A stretch of 64,000 nucleotides of DNA from Dromiciops gliroides (GCF_019393635.1 NC_057864.1:445044822-445108821); one strand, 5' to 3'. Shown: positions 10,230-22,079, numbered from the stretch's first letter. Notes: generated from the letters alone by a model not told the origin. Numbers and translations: made by a program.

Positions 10230-10950
10230 GCTCATTAAAATGAATGAGGGAGTGAATGAATGAGAGCAAAGATCCTGTTAGATCATGATTCATGACTTAA
10301 TCAGTGCTGTTTTCCTTTAAATGCATTAGAGATGTGTGAGATTAAAATGAGTGTATGGGAGATGCCTTCTTTTCTGCCTCACAAATATTCCATTGTCAAA
10401 TGGATGCCTGCCCTGCTTGCCATCTGCCCCAGCCTGGCAGATTGACAGAACTTCTTGTCGGCTGTCCTTGATAGCTATACTTCTTGTCGACCCTATTAGA
10501 TGGTTATTGTCGTTTTTAGCAAACAGCTGATGCCTCATGGAAATTTCAACATGTTATTCTTCCCTGCTCCATTTATCTTTTATTTGGTATGGTTTTTCTC
10601 ATCTCTATTAGCAGGGGTATTTACTGGGGAAACTAGATCTCCCTCACTTAGTGGTTTTTCTGTTTCTGAACCCACCTGGAGTCAGAAACACATCTCTGTG
10701 ACAGAACAATTGGTTGCTATGGAAACAATTGTCCTCCCTAGATCAAAAAGCTCACCCTCAGGAAAAGTGAGAGTTGTGTACTGGTTGGAATAGGGAAGTA
10801 GGGTAGCCTTGGGCCTTGGGCTATTGATTAACTTCTTCAACTCCAGTCCTTTGTTCTGAAGCAGTCAATCTTCTGGTTTGACCCTGAGACAACCAACTGG
10901 TTCATTCCCATCTCCCCTCTGCCAGCCCAGGAGAGATGTAGACCTTAAAG
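10230..10950. other. Repeat-free island with RFX-like palindrome
   Basis: I recognise no repeat over about 700 bases, which is rare in this window. At 10706-10732 there is an imperfect palindrome whose arms are ACAATTG and CAATTGT around GTTGCTATGGAAAC, an X-box-like (RFX) site. No coding evidence. It may be a regulatory element of CD58 or ATP1A1, but this is a guess. Confidence 0.35.
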
Positions 10951-10954
10951 GGAC

Positions 10955-11130
10955 CAAAGAGACTTATCATACAGTTCAAGTCCATCATTTCACATATGAG
11001 GAAACTGAGGCCCACTGGGGTTAAGGAAATTGCCTAAGGGATCGCGAGTAGTTAGTGGCAGAACCAGGATTCAGATCCAGGTCTCTTGCCTTCAAATCCA
11101 AAAGTCTTAATTCTACCTCTGTTCAAAGGC
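10955..11130 (-). repeat. MIR-class fragment
   Basis: ATGAGGAAACTGAGGCCCAC followed by GGGGTTAAGGAAATTGCC is the MIR core. Confidence 0.65.
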
Positions 11131-11323
11131 AGCTCACAAGCCTCTTCTTCCCTTGTAAATTGTCACCTGATTCCATTTCCTTTCACTTTATAATCAGACC
11201 CACTTCCAGCATTTAGATAATTTGGTTTGCATGGGATTTTTTTGTGTCCCTTCTGTTCTTGATTATTTTCTAATGTATATTAGAAAACCACTAATGTATA
11301 TATTTTGCCCCCCTATTTCAAGG

Positions 11324-11583
11324 GGAGCTAGGTGGTGCGGTGGATAGAATGCTGGGCCTAGTCGGTAAGACTTATCTTCCCAAATTCAGATCTGGCCTCA
11401 GACACTTCCTAGCTATGTGAGTCATTTAACTTTGGGTGAGTCATTTAACCTTTTTGCCTCAGTCTCTTATCTGTAAAAAGAGCTAGAGAAGGAAATGGCA
11501 AACCACTCCCATATCTTAGCCAAGAAAACTCCAAGTGGGGTCATCAAGAGTCAGACATGACTGAAAACAACTGAACAACAACA
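11324..11583 (+). repeat. BovB-tailed CORE-SINE (Mar1-like), full length
   Basis: tRNA-like head GGGGAGCTAGGTGG, CORE (CTTATCTGTAAAAAGAGCTAG), then the tail TCATCAAGAGTCAGACATGA and a final CAACTGAACAACAACAA. The tail matches the BovB 3' end at 7834. This is the clearest copy of the family in the window. Confidence 0.9.
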
Positions 11584-11789
11584 ATTATATATGCTATATA
11601 GTATTTACTCTTTGAGAGGACATTTGGGACTTTACTAGGACTTAAATATTTCTCACATCATGCCCCAGTCTAGGACAAGGCCTTAGAGGTCATCTCCATG
11701 AGGTGAAGTGTCCTACACAAATTCACACAGGCAGTAAAAAGCAGAGCTGGAATTTTAACTAGGTCTCCCCTAACTCCAAATCTAGTTTC

Positions 11790-12235
11790 TTTCCCACCTC
11801 ATAATAACCATAGTTTACATCTACATAGCACTTTTAGATTTACAAAGTACTTTATTGGGGGCAGCTAGGTGGCGCAGTGGATAAAGCACTGGCCTTGGAT
11901 TCAGGAGGACCTGAGTTCAAATCCAGCCTCAGACACTTGACACTTACTAGCTGTGTGACCCTGGGCAAGTCACTTAACCCTCATTGTCCTGCCCCCCCCC
12001 CAAAAAAAAACCCCAAAACAAACAAAGTACTTTATAAATATTTCATTTCAATCCTCTCAACAACCTGGGAGGTAGGAGCTATTATGAGTCTCAGATGAGG
12101 AAACTGAGGCAGACAGCATTTAAACCACTTGCCTAGGATCACATGGCCAGTAAGTATCTGTGGTACCATTTGAACTCAAGTTGCCCTGACTCCAGGTTTA
12201 CTACTCTATCTGCTGTGACCTTCAGCTACCTCTCT
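11790..12235 (-). repeat. MIR-class SINE split by a WSINE
   Basis: The 11800-11856 part (CATAGCACTTTTAGATTTAC) and the 12022-12235 part (CAGATGAGGAAACTGAGGCA) form one MIR, interrupted by the SINE at 11857. Confidence 0.8.
11857..12021 (+). repeat. WSINE-type SINE inside MIR
   Basis: Full length with a C-run and A-run tail. ACAAAGTACTTTAT is duplicated from the host MIR. Confidence 0.93.
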
Positions 12236-12324
12236 TCATTTTAGACATAAGTAACTGCCTCCCAGAGAAGGAAAATGATTTGCCCAAAGTCCTATAAAGC
12301 ATGGGATTGCATCTTAAATCCTCT

Positions 12325-12640
12325 TCAAATGTTTGTCCTTCATTCTTGAAGAGGACCATGACATCAGGGAAATGTCATGACTTGCACTTAACTGGATTTA
12401 AGTAAGGGAGGGCTGTACAAGGCTACCAACCTCACACTCTCCTCCAGAGCCATCTGGAGGGTCCAGCGGCAAGGTATATATCAGGATGACTGGTAATGGC
12501 CCTGGATGTTTAAGGCAACTGGGGTTAAGTGACTTGCCCGGGGTCGCATAGCTAGTAAGTGTCTAAAGTGAGATTTGAACTCAGGTCCTCCCAACTTCAG
12601 GGCCAGTAGCTCTATTCGCTGGGCCACCTTGCTTCCCTGG
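12325..12640 (-). repeat. Composite SINE (tRNA-like head plus ~170-bp tail)
   Basis: On the minus strand the WSINE-like head (12510-12640) runs straight into a second module: CATTACCAGTCATCC, then CTGGACCCTCCAGATGGCTC, ending in GTCATGGTCCTCTTCAAGAA. The same junction occurs at 23216 and 26992, so it is a family and not a chance neighbour. Confidence 0.85.
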
Positions 12641-12724
12641 AGGTGGATAGTATGCCTTATCATCTGTGCTTTAGGATTGTCTTGGATCATTGTATTGCTG
12701 AGAATAGCTAAATCATTCATAGTT

Positions 12725-13620
12725 CTTCACTGAACAATTTTGTTGTCACTGTGTATAATGTTCTCCTGGTTCTGCTCACTTCACTATGCATCAGTTTATG
12801 TAAGTCTTTCCAGGTTTTTCTGAAATCATCCTGCTTGTCATTTCTTATAGCACAATAATATTATATTATAATCATGTAACACAACTTGTTTAGCCATTCC
12901 CCAGTTGAGGGGCATCCCTTTGTCATGGGGAAATAGGGTAGGGGGTTCGGGAAAGGGGTTAGGGGTTTGAGGTAGGGGTTTGGGGTCCTTAGGAATTCCT
13001 CTTTAAAGAATTACACCCTCTTGCACACAAAAGCAGTTAGAATAAGATAGTAATTTATTTAGTGGCAGGGGAAGGGAAGGGAAACCATGAAAGAAGTCCT
13101 TGAACTTATCATGGGGAGAAAGGCATGGCAGAGTGTGGCTCTGAGATACCAATCTCCTCGAGCAGGAGACTGACAGGTACTTTTATAGAGGACTGATGGG
13201 GGTGACCATCTGACTGTAGAAAGTTCCTTTAGTGAGGGAGGACCATCCCCCACTGGTGGTGGCTGGAGGAATTGGGTAGGGGGTGGCTGGGATCTCTCAA
13301 GCCATCTCTTCAGGACACAAAGGAAGCAGCCACACCTAATCTTATCTCCCCAGGGTTGAGGGAGACTAGAATGAAGGGTGGGGGTCCTGGAGCTAGCTCA
13401 ATCTGGTCTGGTTCCACTTATCTCTCTAGGTGTGTCTGTCCTTTGGTTTAGTTTCTCAAGGAGAAGGTTCTTTGATGTACCCTAGAGAACTTCTGGGGTG
13501 CTCTGGGCCCATAACACCTTTGATTTCCAATTTTTAGCCACCACAAAAAGAGCTGCTATAAATATTTTTATACAAATAGATCCTTTCTCCTTTTGGGGGG
13601 ATGTGAAAGTCATCTATTTA
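12725..13620 (-). mobile_element. L1 3'-end fragment split by an LTR
   Basis: The plus strand shows the reverse of L1: TTCTTATAGCACAATAATAT, then GCCATTCCCCAGTTGAGGGG, then (after the LTR) AAAGAGCTGCTATAAATATT. The solo LTR at 12921-13516 interrupts it. Confidence 0.85.
12921..13516 (-). mobile_element. Solo LTR, 596 bp, family A
   Basis: On the minus strand it starts TGTTATGGGCCC and ends CCCATGACA. It has a TCTATAAAAG TATA box and an AAATAAA polyadenylation signal. The flanking 4-bp duplication is CCTT. It is the same length as its sister at 18872-19467 and closely similar, but lies in the opposite orientation. No internal region remains. Family fits a class I-like LTR. Confidence 0.88.
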
Positions 13621-13737
13621 ACTGATTTTAAACTAAAGCTCTATTTAAACAATTAGAGAGATTCAGTAAAATTAAATAGTCATGGTGTAGGTTCACTTAC
13701 CTTGGAAAGAAGAAAGGTTTGAAGTGTAAGTATTTCT

Positions 13738-13931
13738 TTTTTTTTTTTTTTTTTTTTGTATTTTTATTTTATTTTTTATTTATTTATTTTTTTTGGTGAG
13801 GCAATTGGGGTTAAGTGACTTGCCCAAAGTCACACAGCTAGTAAGTGTTAAGTGTCTGAGGCTGGCTTTGAACTCAGGTCCTCCTGACTCCAGGGCCAGT
13901 GCTCTATCCACTGCGCCACCTAGCTGCCCCT
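13738..13931 (-). repeat. WSINE-type SINE
   Basis: Full length with a long T/TTTA tail. AGTGTAAGTATTTCT is duplicated exactly at both ends. Confidence 0.94.
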
Positions 13932-13934
13932 AGT

Positions 13935-14436
13935 GTAAGTATTTCTAAAGAGCTGTTTGAAAAATATTAGACTGGACAGGAAGGAGAAGGAAAAGAATGG
14001 AAGGGGAGGTTGGGTCCAGCTTTGAATTGTTATTTCTTACTACCGCTTTGTTTGTCTCTATCAGAGTGCTTAGGGCAGTGGCTTGGTGAGCCTGTCACAA
14101 GCCTTTCTGGGCTTCAACATCTTCAGTCCTAAAATGAGATGGTTGCACTCGACCACCCCTGGGGTCTCCTTCTGCTCTCTATCTACTCTCCTAGGATCCC
14201 AGAATGCAAGAGGCCTCCACTCTCTTCAGTGGAATGTTACTATAAAGAGTCAGTGACTCAAGGTGAGGTACTGTGTGGTGGTGTTCAGTTTGGTATTTTA
14301 TTTTTTGGTCTTTGTTTTTATGGAGGAGTGGATGGGGAGGAACAGATGGGGGGAGGGTTGAAACAGAGAGTGATGAGATATCTGACTCTGTGGTTTCATG
14401 TGCAGTACCCCCACCGCACCAATGATAGAATCTCCC
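13935..14436. other. No gene; old repeat scraps
   Basis: 14085-14160 resembles an old MIR-type tail (AAAATGAGATGGTTGCACTC). Nothing else is recognised. Confidence 0.4.
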
Positions 14437-14450
14437 TTTCATATGGTATC

Positions 14451-14452
<2 letters not shown>

Positions 14453-14498
<46 letters not shown>

Positions 14499-14628
14499 CA
14501 ATTGGGGTTAAGTGACTTGCCCAGGGTCCCACAGCTAGTAAGTGTCAAGTGTCTGAGGTCGGAATTGAACTCAGGTCCTTCTGAATCCAGGGTCAGTGCT
14601 CTATCCACTGCACCACCTAGCTGCCCCT
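14453..14628 (-). repeat. WSINE-type SINE whose tail is (GT)n
   Basis: The expected T-run is a run of about 23 TG units (14453-14498). TTTCATATGGTRTCTT flanks the whole unit, so the microsatellite lies inside the SINE insertion. Confidence 0.93.
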
Positions 14629-14689
14629 TTTCATATGGTGTCTTAAGGATTTCAAAACATTTTCAATACATCTTATTCCATCCTCGTAG

Positions 14690-14895
14690 TCACCCTGTGA
14701 AGTCAGGACAGTAACAGGGTAATGGACTTCAGAGATTTTCTGGTTCAACCTCTTCATTTTACAAATAAGGAAAGGGAGGTTTAATGTTTTCCCCCAGGTC
14801 GGTAAACATTAGAGAAGGTAGAATTTGAAACCAGGGCTTTCCATTCCAGAATCAGGGCTCTTTACACTATGCCATATTGTTATTATTTCCATTTT
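14690..14895 (-). repeat. MIR-class SINE fragments
   Basis: Contains TTCATTTTACAAATAAGGAA and CCATTTTACAGATGAGGAAA, the MIR core, twice. Probably two overlapping or tandem fragments. Confidence 0.6.
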
Positions 14896-15204
14896 ACAGA
14901 TGAGGAAACTGAGGCTCTTCCAACCCTTCATCTTATAGCCCTCTACTTTAAAAATGTAATAGACAATGTGTCCTCTGGCATGTCCTTTATAGCCTAACAA
15001 TTTTTTTTCACCAAAAAATCAAATGAAAGTCAAGCAGAGCAACAACAACTATGACTGTGAAGTGCATTAATTCAATTAGTTCACTCAATAGTGAAGGTAA
15101 TGAATGATTCACCATAATTTCAACCCAAGGGCTAAGAGAGAGGCAATGTTAACACTAGACTTGGAGTCAGAAGACCAAGGTTATAATCCTGGGAGTTGCT
15201 TCAA

Positions 15205-15405
15205 GCTCCCTACGTGACACAGAGACAGCATGGTATAGTAGAAAGGGAACTACATTTAGAGTCAGAGGAACTGAGTTCAAATCCTGCCTCAGTTACCTGT
15301 GGCCTTCAGCAAATCACTGAAACTTTCTGGATCTCCATAAAAGAAGGGGATAGAATTAGTCAATTTCTAATGTCCCTTATGGTTTTACATCTCTGATCCT
15401 GTCAG
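15205..15405 (+). repeat. Old tRNA-headed MIR-like SINE
   Basis: GACAGCATGGTATAGTAGAA, GAACTGAGTTCAAATCCTGC (B box) and a MIR-like tail. Strongly diverged. Confidence 0.6.
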
Positions 15406-15409
15406 TGTC

Positions 15410-17380
15410 TAAGGTCCCTTGATACATGGGGTCCATGAAAAGAATTTGGGGGAAAAGTAGAGTGTGCACAGGTGCCTTCTTCCTGATGTCTAAAGAGAGT
15501 GGCTTTGTATTTTAGTTCAATAACATGACACCTCTAAAGCATAGATTGTATTAAGTCTTACTGTATTGTATAATGCATCAAATATTATGCTGAGGTTTAG
15601 TTTGGGTTTAGTTTTTTAGTTTAGTGAATAAAAATAAGATCCTTTGAGTCTTCAAAATAAACAAAGAAAATTCCTTGATCATAAGCCTGAAAGAAATATG
15701 CTGCTCTCACCTTGGTAGCCTGGTAGTACAGAATGTACTTGCTGCTAACCTCTGATGCATGAAAATTCTCTTTTAGCTGAAAGAGGGAAGCTGGTTCTTT
15801 AGATAAGCATCAAGATACTAATCTGGAGTTTATTGTGTTTACTTGGGGGGGGGGTGAGGTCCTTGTGCAATAAATTAAATGACCAAGATTTGAATGTGAG
15901 ACTATCTCAACCTAAGGAACTCTGTAAAGAGAAAAGTTACTCCATTACTACAGCCCTCTGTGACTTCACAGATAAGACTTACGAAGTTGCTGCAAGCCTT
16001 CCACTATTGGTAGTCTGGGAGTTATCATGGGGTAAATGACCACAGGTGTAGGATGATCCTGGGGACTGACTTGAGAAAACCTCTCACTGAAATTGTTCTA
16101 AATATGAAGCTCCAGTATTAGCACCAAACGCCAACCAGGGTTTCAGTTCCATCAGTTGGATCAAGCTTAAGGTCTGTGGGCTCTGTTGCTTCCTAACCAT
16201 GTGGCCCTGGAAGGAACCATTTATGTTTGGGGACTTTGGTTTCCTGATCTGTAAAACGAGGGACTCGGACTAAGCAATCTGGAAGGTCCCTTCCAGCATG
16301 AGTCTGTCATGATTTTATTTCATTTCATCAGTATCCCCCTATGAAGAGCTTCCTACCACAGCAATGGAAAGGGGGGTGGCAGGTATGAACAGGGTGCAAG
16401 GAGCCCAGAAGAGGAACAAGACTAAATTATGTCATTGAGGAAGTGTATGATAGAGAAGATTTGGCTCTTCAATGGCCAGAGTGAGGAATGACTGATGGCT
16501 AGCCAGAGTGCTCCCCTGGTACCCTTAAGATGGAGAGACAGACAAACAGAAAGACAGAGACACAGAGAGAAAAAGATGAGAGAGAGAGATATAGACAGAC
16601 AGAATATTGAACACAATTGCCCATGGTGAACTTTTGGGAGAACGTGAAAAAGTGACATAGGAGGAATAGGCATGGATGGGTTGCAATCTACATAATTGTA
16701 AGGAATTCTCAAATAGATGAGATCACAGATTCTTCTGAGTATTTGAATCCTCATCAGTATCCTCCAGAGAAGACCTTGGATGGGGTCATTCTCTCTTCCC
16801 AGAAGAGGATCAATAACTCAATGACTTGGTTACCAACCAATGTGCCAGACCAAGCCTCCCAAATCTCATTTGTCAGAGAACAATGGCTCTTGGAACACAA
16901 TGATCTATTAACAATGCCATTTCCACTTCCCAAGCCATTATTAAGTGTTCAGGAGTAGCTCTTAATGAATACATTAATGCCTCATTGTACTTTAGTCTCT
17001 AAGGTCCATCAACCCAGGCAGCCCCAGAGAAGAATTCAAAATGTTCTACCCCAGAGTCCATAGTTACTTTCAGAATTAATATGTAAAAGAAGCCCTTCTG
17101 CATTTTAATGTCTGAACATGAGGGAGGACAGTGTTAACTCCAGGCTGAGAGATTCTGGAAAATATCCATGAGTGACCTTGGGCCAAGGTTGGGCTTGCTT
17201 AAGTGACTAGACTAGGCTAGATGATTTGTCAGATCTCTTCTGACTAAATCTATGACTGCATATGTTGGGTCTTTGAATTCAAAATGGTGGCCAATGTTCT
17301 CTCTAAGCTGCAATGGCTGGTCACATACAAGAAGAAGACCTCCAGGCCTAGCATTTATTGTTCTGAACACAATCAAAGGT
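15410..17380. other. Largely unassigned intergenic DNA
   Basis: 16200-16320 and 17080-17260 contain MIR-like tail wording (CTGTAAAACGAGGGACTCGG). 16530-16600 is AGAC/AGAG-rich. No frame with a recognisable protein. Confidence 0.45.
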
Positions 17381-17384
17381 GAAT

Positions 17385-17534
17385 GGGGGCAGCTAGGTGG
17401 TATGGTGGAAAAAGCACTGGCCCCTGAATTCAGGAGGACCTGAGTTCAAAACCAGCCTCAGACACTTGATACTTACTGGCTGTGTGACCCTGGGCAAGTC
17501 ACTTAACCCTCATTGCCCTGCAAAAAAAAAAATG
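17385..17534 (+). repeat. WSINE-type SINE
   Basis: Full length, ends GCCCTGCAAAAAAAAAAA. AAGGTGAAT is present on both sides. Confidence 0.92.
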
Positions 17535-17839
17535 AAGGTGAATAAGGCATACTCAGAAAGAAATGAATGAAGTTTGGTTTTGGTGTCCCCTTGTTTTTTT
17601 CTCCATGCCCTTTCTCCCCCATCCTACCACCTCTTAGCACTCCTACACTTCCAAGAGAAGCCAATATGGTAACCTATGGATAAGTAATGGCCAGTGATTT
17701 CAGTAGTGGGTCCTCATTGCCAATTCAGTCAAGGTGGAAAGGGAATAAGGAAAGAATAGGGGGAAAGGCAGCATGTAGACTATAAGGCCGAAAAGTGTCA
17801 GGCCCATGAGAGAAATAATTAAATTCAGTTAAAATCAGA

Positions 17840-18770
17840 AAATATTTATTAAGCACCAATTATGTACAATGCACTATTCCAGGCCTGAAACAGACAAAGA
17901 TGAAAATAGCACATACTCCCTGCCCTCAAGTAGCTTAGAGTCTTTTTGGGCAAGGCAAGGCAAGGCAGCAAGCATCTTACTATGTGCCAGGCACTGTGCT
18001 AAGAACTGGGGATACAAATATAAGCCAAGAGGGGGCAGCTAGGTGGCGCAGTGGATAAAGCACAAGCCCTGGATTCAGGAGTACCTGAGTCCAAATCTGG
18101 CCTCAGACACTTGACACTTTCTTAGCTGTGTGACCCTGGGTAAGTCACTTAACCCCCATTGCCCCACAAAAAAACCCCAAAAAACCCAAATATAAGCCAA
18201 GAGAAACAGAGTTCCCCAAAACTTACATTCTAATGAGGGAAATCAATATAGGAAAGTGAGCTGAAAAGCAGAATGGAAGGAGAGAGAAGGATACCTCTGA
18301 AAGAGTATGGTGTTAAGGTCCAGGAAGTCAGAAGCAGATATGGGAGGGGAATAACAGACAGCCTCCCTGAACGCTTGTCCAAAATGGAGGATCTGAATGG
18401 AACCTACCAATGGGAAAAGGAATTTGGCATGGCAGGGAATATTCCAGGATGAAAAGGACCTAAGGATGGAGGAAGGTTGTAGGGTAAGCAGGTAGCTGAG
18501 GCATTGGAGATGAAGTCAAGAGATGCCTAGGAGATACGGCATATACACAATTTAAGTATGATTCAACAAGGCTGAATTAGATAGGGACAAAGGAGAGATC
18601 CATACACTCTAGGAAAATTTGAGTTGGAAGGTATCACTTTCAGTGGGAGGAATACAGAATAGTCTTCCTGGAGTGGGTGGCATGTGAATAGGGCATTGAA
18701 GATAAGGGCTTCAGTAGGAAGAGAGGAGGATAGAAGGTGTCCTGGGAAAGGGAACATCAATTCTCAGAGG
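17840..18770. repeat. Old therian repeat with a SINE inside
   Basis: CTATGTGCCAGGCACTGTGCT, GGGATACAAATATAAGCCAA and phrases such as CAAGTAGCTTAGAGTC are typical of an old therian interspersed repeat, also at 19870-20040 and 49320-49600. Family not named. Confidence 0.5.
18031..18186 (+). repeat. WSINE-type SINE
   Basis: Full length. CAAATATAAGCCAAGAG (17 bp) is duplicated exactly. Confidence 0.94.
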
Positions 18771-18871
18771 CAGGAAAGAGTAGGATAACCTTGGGGAATA
18801 GCTAGCTAGAACCTAGAAGGATTATGGGCTTAAGAGTAAAATATAGCTGGATGGTGAAGGTGGTAGGTGGG

Positions 18872-19467
18872 TGTTATGGGTCCAAAGTACCCCAGAAGTT
18901 CTCTGGAGCACATCAAAGAATCTTCTCCTTGAGAAACTAAACTAGAGGACAGATACACCTAGAGAGATAAGTGGAACCAGATCAGATTGAGCTAGTTTCC
19001 GGACCCCCACCCTTCATTCTAGTCTCCCTCAACCCTGGGGTGATAAGATCAGGTGTGGCTGCTTCCTTTGTGTCCTGAAGAGATGGCTTGAGAGATCCCA
19101 GCCACTCCTCACCCAACTCCTCCAGCCACCACCAGTGGGTGATGGTCCTCCCTCACTAAAGGAACTTTCCACAGTCAGATGGTCACCCCCATCAGTCCTC
19201 TATAAAAGTACCTGTCAGTCTCCTGCTCGAGGAGATTGGTATCTCAGAGCCACATGCTTTGTGCCATGCCTCTCTCCCCATGAGAAGTCCAAGGATTTCT
19301 CTTGGTTTCCTTTCCCTTCCCTTCCCTTCCCCTTCCTCTAAATAAACTACCATCTTATTCTAACTGCTTTTGTGTGCAAGAGGGTGTAATTCTTTAAAGA
19401 GGAATTCCTAAGGACCCCAAACCCCTATCCCCTACCCCAAACCCCATACCCCATTCTCCCCATGACA
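18872..19467 (+). mobile_element. Solo LTR, 596 bp, family A
   Basis: Starts TGTTATGGGTCC and ends CCCATGACA. TATA box TCTATAAAAG (about 19199), AATAAACT (about 19340), and a C-rich U5 end. GTGGG is repeated on both flanks. No internal region remains. Looks like an ordinary recombined solo LTR. Confidence 0.9.
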
Positions 19468-20085
19468 GTGGGTTTATGCCTACTATCAATGCTGAGAGAA
19501 AGCTGAATTTAATATATTTAAGGAATGGCAGGAAACAGCACTTTTTTCACTTAGGTCTTTACATTCTAGGAAGAGAAGGTAACTCCAAGGAGATCAAAGG
19601 GACCAAGACAGATTTCTCTCCTTCCTGTCAGCAACACTTGCCAAACTTCAGGAGTAGAGCTCTGGGGAACAGGAAGCAGCTCTAGACTGCAGATAGTTCA
19701 GGGCAATCATGGGAGGACAGTGGCCAGGAACAAGACACTAGGACCGTAAACATGACACCCTCCTCTCCCCGCTCCACCACCACCTCCCCCACAGTAGACA
19801 TGCAATCGGTATCTACAGAAAGAATAAATGAACTCCTGCCCTTTTATCAGCAGAAAGATAAACAGTCAGTAAGCTGATTCCAGGCATGAAATAAACAAAG
19901 ATGAAAACGACACATACTCCCCCTCCCCTCATGGTTTCCTCATACATTGTACTAGATGCTAAGGATGTAGAGCCAAAAATGAAACATTCCCTGCCTTCAG
20001 GGAGCTTCCATTCTCTAGGAAAAGACAACACATATTCATATAAGTATAAACCAAATATATTCCAAATAAATAAAGGGTAATTATG

Positions 20086-20185
20086 GGCAGCTAGGTGGTG
20101 CAGTAAATAGAGGATTGGGACCTGGAGTCAGGAAGACCTGAATTCAAATCAGACCTCAGACACTTCCTGGCTGTGTGACCCTGGA
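20086..20185 (+). repeat. WSINE/CORE-SINE head, 3'-truncated
   Basis: GGGCAGCTAGGTGGTGCAG to GCTGTGTGACCCTGG, then it switches to the GCCAGGCACTGTGCTAAGAG old repeat. Confidence 0.75.
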
Positions 20186-20459
20186 TGTTGTGTGCCAGGC
20201 ACTGTGCTAAGAGCCCGGGGTACAAATTTAGGTTTTCTGACCAAATCTAACATCCTTCTTATCTACCATCCTACCCCTTCACCCTCACCATTCCAGGGTT
20301 TCCTGATCCAGAAGGCAAATTTGTCTGGCCATTCCAACTTGCATTCAAAGACACCCCACCCCACTCCTAAGTGGACTTCTCCAGGAGCCAGGGGCCTGTG
20401 GCAAAAACATGGGGATGATATAAGCAAAATCTTTCATCCACTAGGATCCTGAGTAGAAG

Positions 20460-20720
20460 GGACCATAGAGCTTGTCTACTATGACTCCCATATTTTGCAG
20501 ATAAGGAAATTGAGGCAAAATGAGGTAAAATGATTTGCTCAAGTTTGCACAGCTAGTAAGCAGAAGAATAAGGGTGCAAACCCAAATCTTTTAACCATAT
20601 AATCCAACACATATTTTGCAGCTGAGCAAACTCAAACCCAGAGAGGGGAAGAAGTGACAGACCTCAGCATTCAAATTTAGCTCTTCTGCCTCCAGATCCA
20701 ATGCCAGATGAAATGTATAT
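20460..20720 (-). repeat. MIR-class fragment
   Basis: TTTTGCAGATAAGGAAATTG and GATTTGCTCAAGTTTGCACA follow the MIR core order. Confidence 0.55.
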
Positions 20721-20739
20721 AAATTCTACCCAAATGGGG

Positions 20740-21850
20740 ATGGGGAACAAAAGAAGGAAATCCTTCCCCTCTCTCTGCTAGAGAGCTGTTTATTTTGTGA
20801 ATAACCTATGGGTCATAGAGTCTACTCTAAATTTGTGTGATTTCTCTGTATGTGAGTGTGTGTGTGTGTTGGGGGGATGGAAAGATGAGGATGTGGGAGT
20901 AGAAGAAAGGAAGGGAAAGAGGGAGGCACTTTTTAAACTCAAGCTGTTTAGCTGGTCACATCTGGGGCATTTTTGAGTTAGCTGTTTTTGGAAACAAAAC
21001 TATAGGGTGTCTTCTAGGCTTAGACACCATTACAAGCAAACAATGGGAACGTTTCCCTAGGCATCCAAAACAAGGTGGTTCATCTTTCCCCAAGAAACAA
21101 GTTCAAATACTTTCTCTGGAGTGAAGGAAGATATAATACAGAATACAGGAACCCTAGCAAGATAATCTGAACCTAACTCTGAAGGAGTCTTGCGGCCTGC
21201 TGTCCACTATTGATGAGCAAAAGGTCTCTGTCGATAAGAAGGGGACATCACAGCAAAAAGGAAGTCAGAAAGGTTTAAGGCAGAAGCATAAATGCTTCAG
21301 AAAGATTTCCTCTGGCTCAAGCTCATGGGCTGGATTCTTTGACCTGACACCTAGCAGTCCCTTCAATGGGAAAATTTAGAGGAAAAAAAAAAAGAAGGCA
21401 CCAGGGAGGGGAAACACAATAAAGAAGGAAAAAATCGAAAGGCCTTTAAGGTGGAAAGAATGCGCTGCAAGAGTCAGAGGTAACTGCATTATGGAAGAAA
21501 CGGGAAAGTTAATAAGGAACCAGCTGATATTGAAGGTGAACAATTAGAAAGCTTAGGGGACCTACTATTAGATTAAAGCCTGTCTGGAGGATAAAGTTCA
21601 CAGTTTCCAGTAAGAGGCAACAGGCTCAGAGAAATCTGAACAGCTGAAGGGCTTCTGGATCTGGTGATAATCAGTGTCTTTTACCCTGAGTCAAGCCAAG
21701 TCAACAATCTTTTTTTTTTTTTAAAGTGACAAGTACTGTGGCTAAGTCCTGGGGATGCAGAAGAAGCCCTCCCCACCCCCACCCCCACCAAAAAAGTACC
21801 TATTCTCAAGGAGCTGACGATCTAATAGGGGAGACAACATGTGAATGATT
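20740..21850. other. Repeat-poor stretch, no gene seen
   Basis: About 900 bases (20900-21700) without a recognised SINE or LINE. No long frame with a domain. Possibly conserved noncoding DNA, untested. Confidence 0.35.
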
Positions 21851-21856
21851 AGGCAT

Positions 21857-22075
21857 AATAATAATAGCTAACATTTATAAAGCATTTCTTATGAGCCAGA
21901 CTGTGCTAAGTGCTTTACAATTTTTATCTCACTTGATCCTTACATTAACCCCAGGTGGTAAAAGCTATTATTATCCCCATTTTAGAGATGGAGAAACAAA
22001 CAGGAGGTGAAGTGACTTGCCCAGGGTCACACAGCTAGTAAGAGTCTGAGGCCAGATTTGAACTCAGGCCTTCCT
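21857..22075 (-). repeat. MIR-class SINE, long copy
   Basis: AATAATAGCTAACATTTATAA, then GTGCTAAGTGCTTTACAA, then the GTCACACAGCTAGTAAGAG core and a tRNA-like end. Confidence 0.8.
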
Positions 22076-22079
22076 GACA

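Noticed and set aside
14139-14714. 191-residue plus-strand frame
   Set aside because: It passes through (GT)n and an antisense SINE (LPRVPQLVSVKCLR). No domain.
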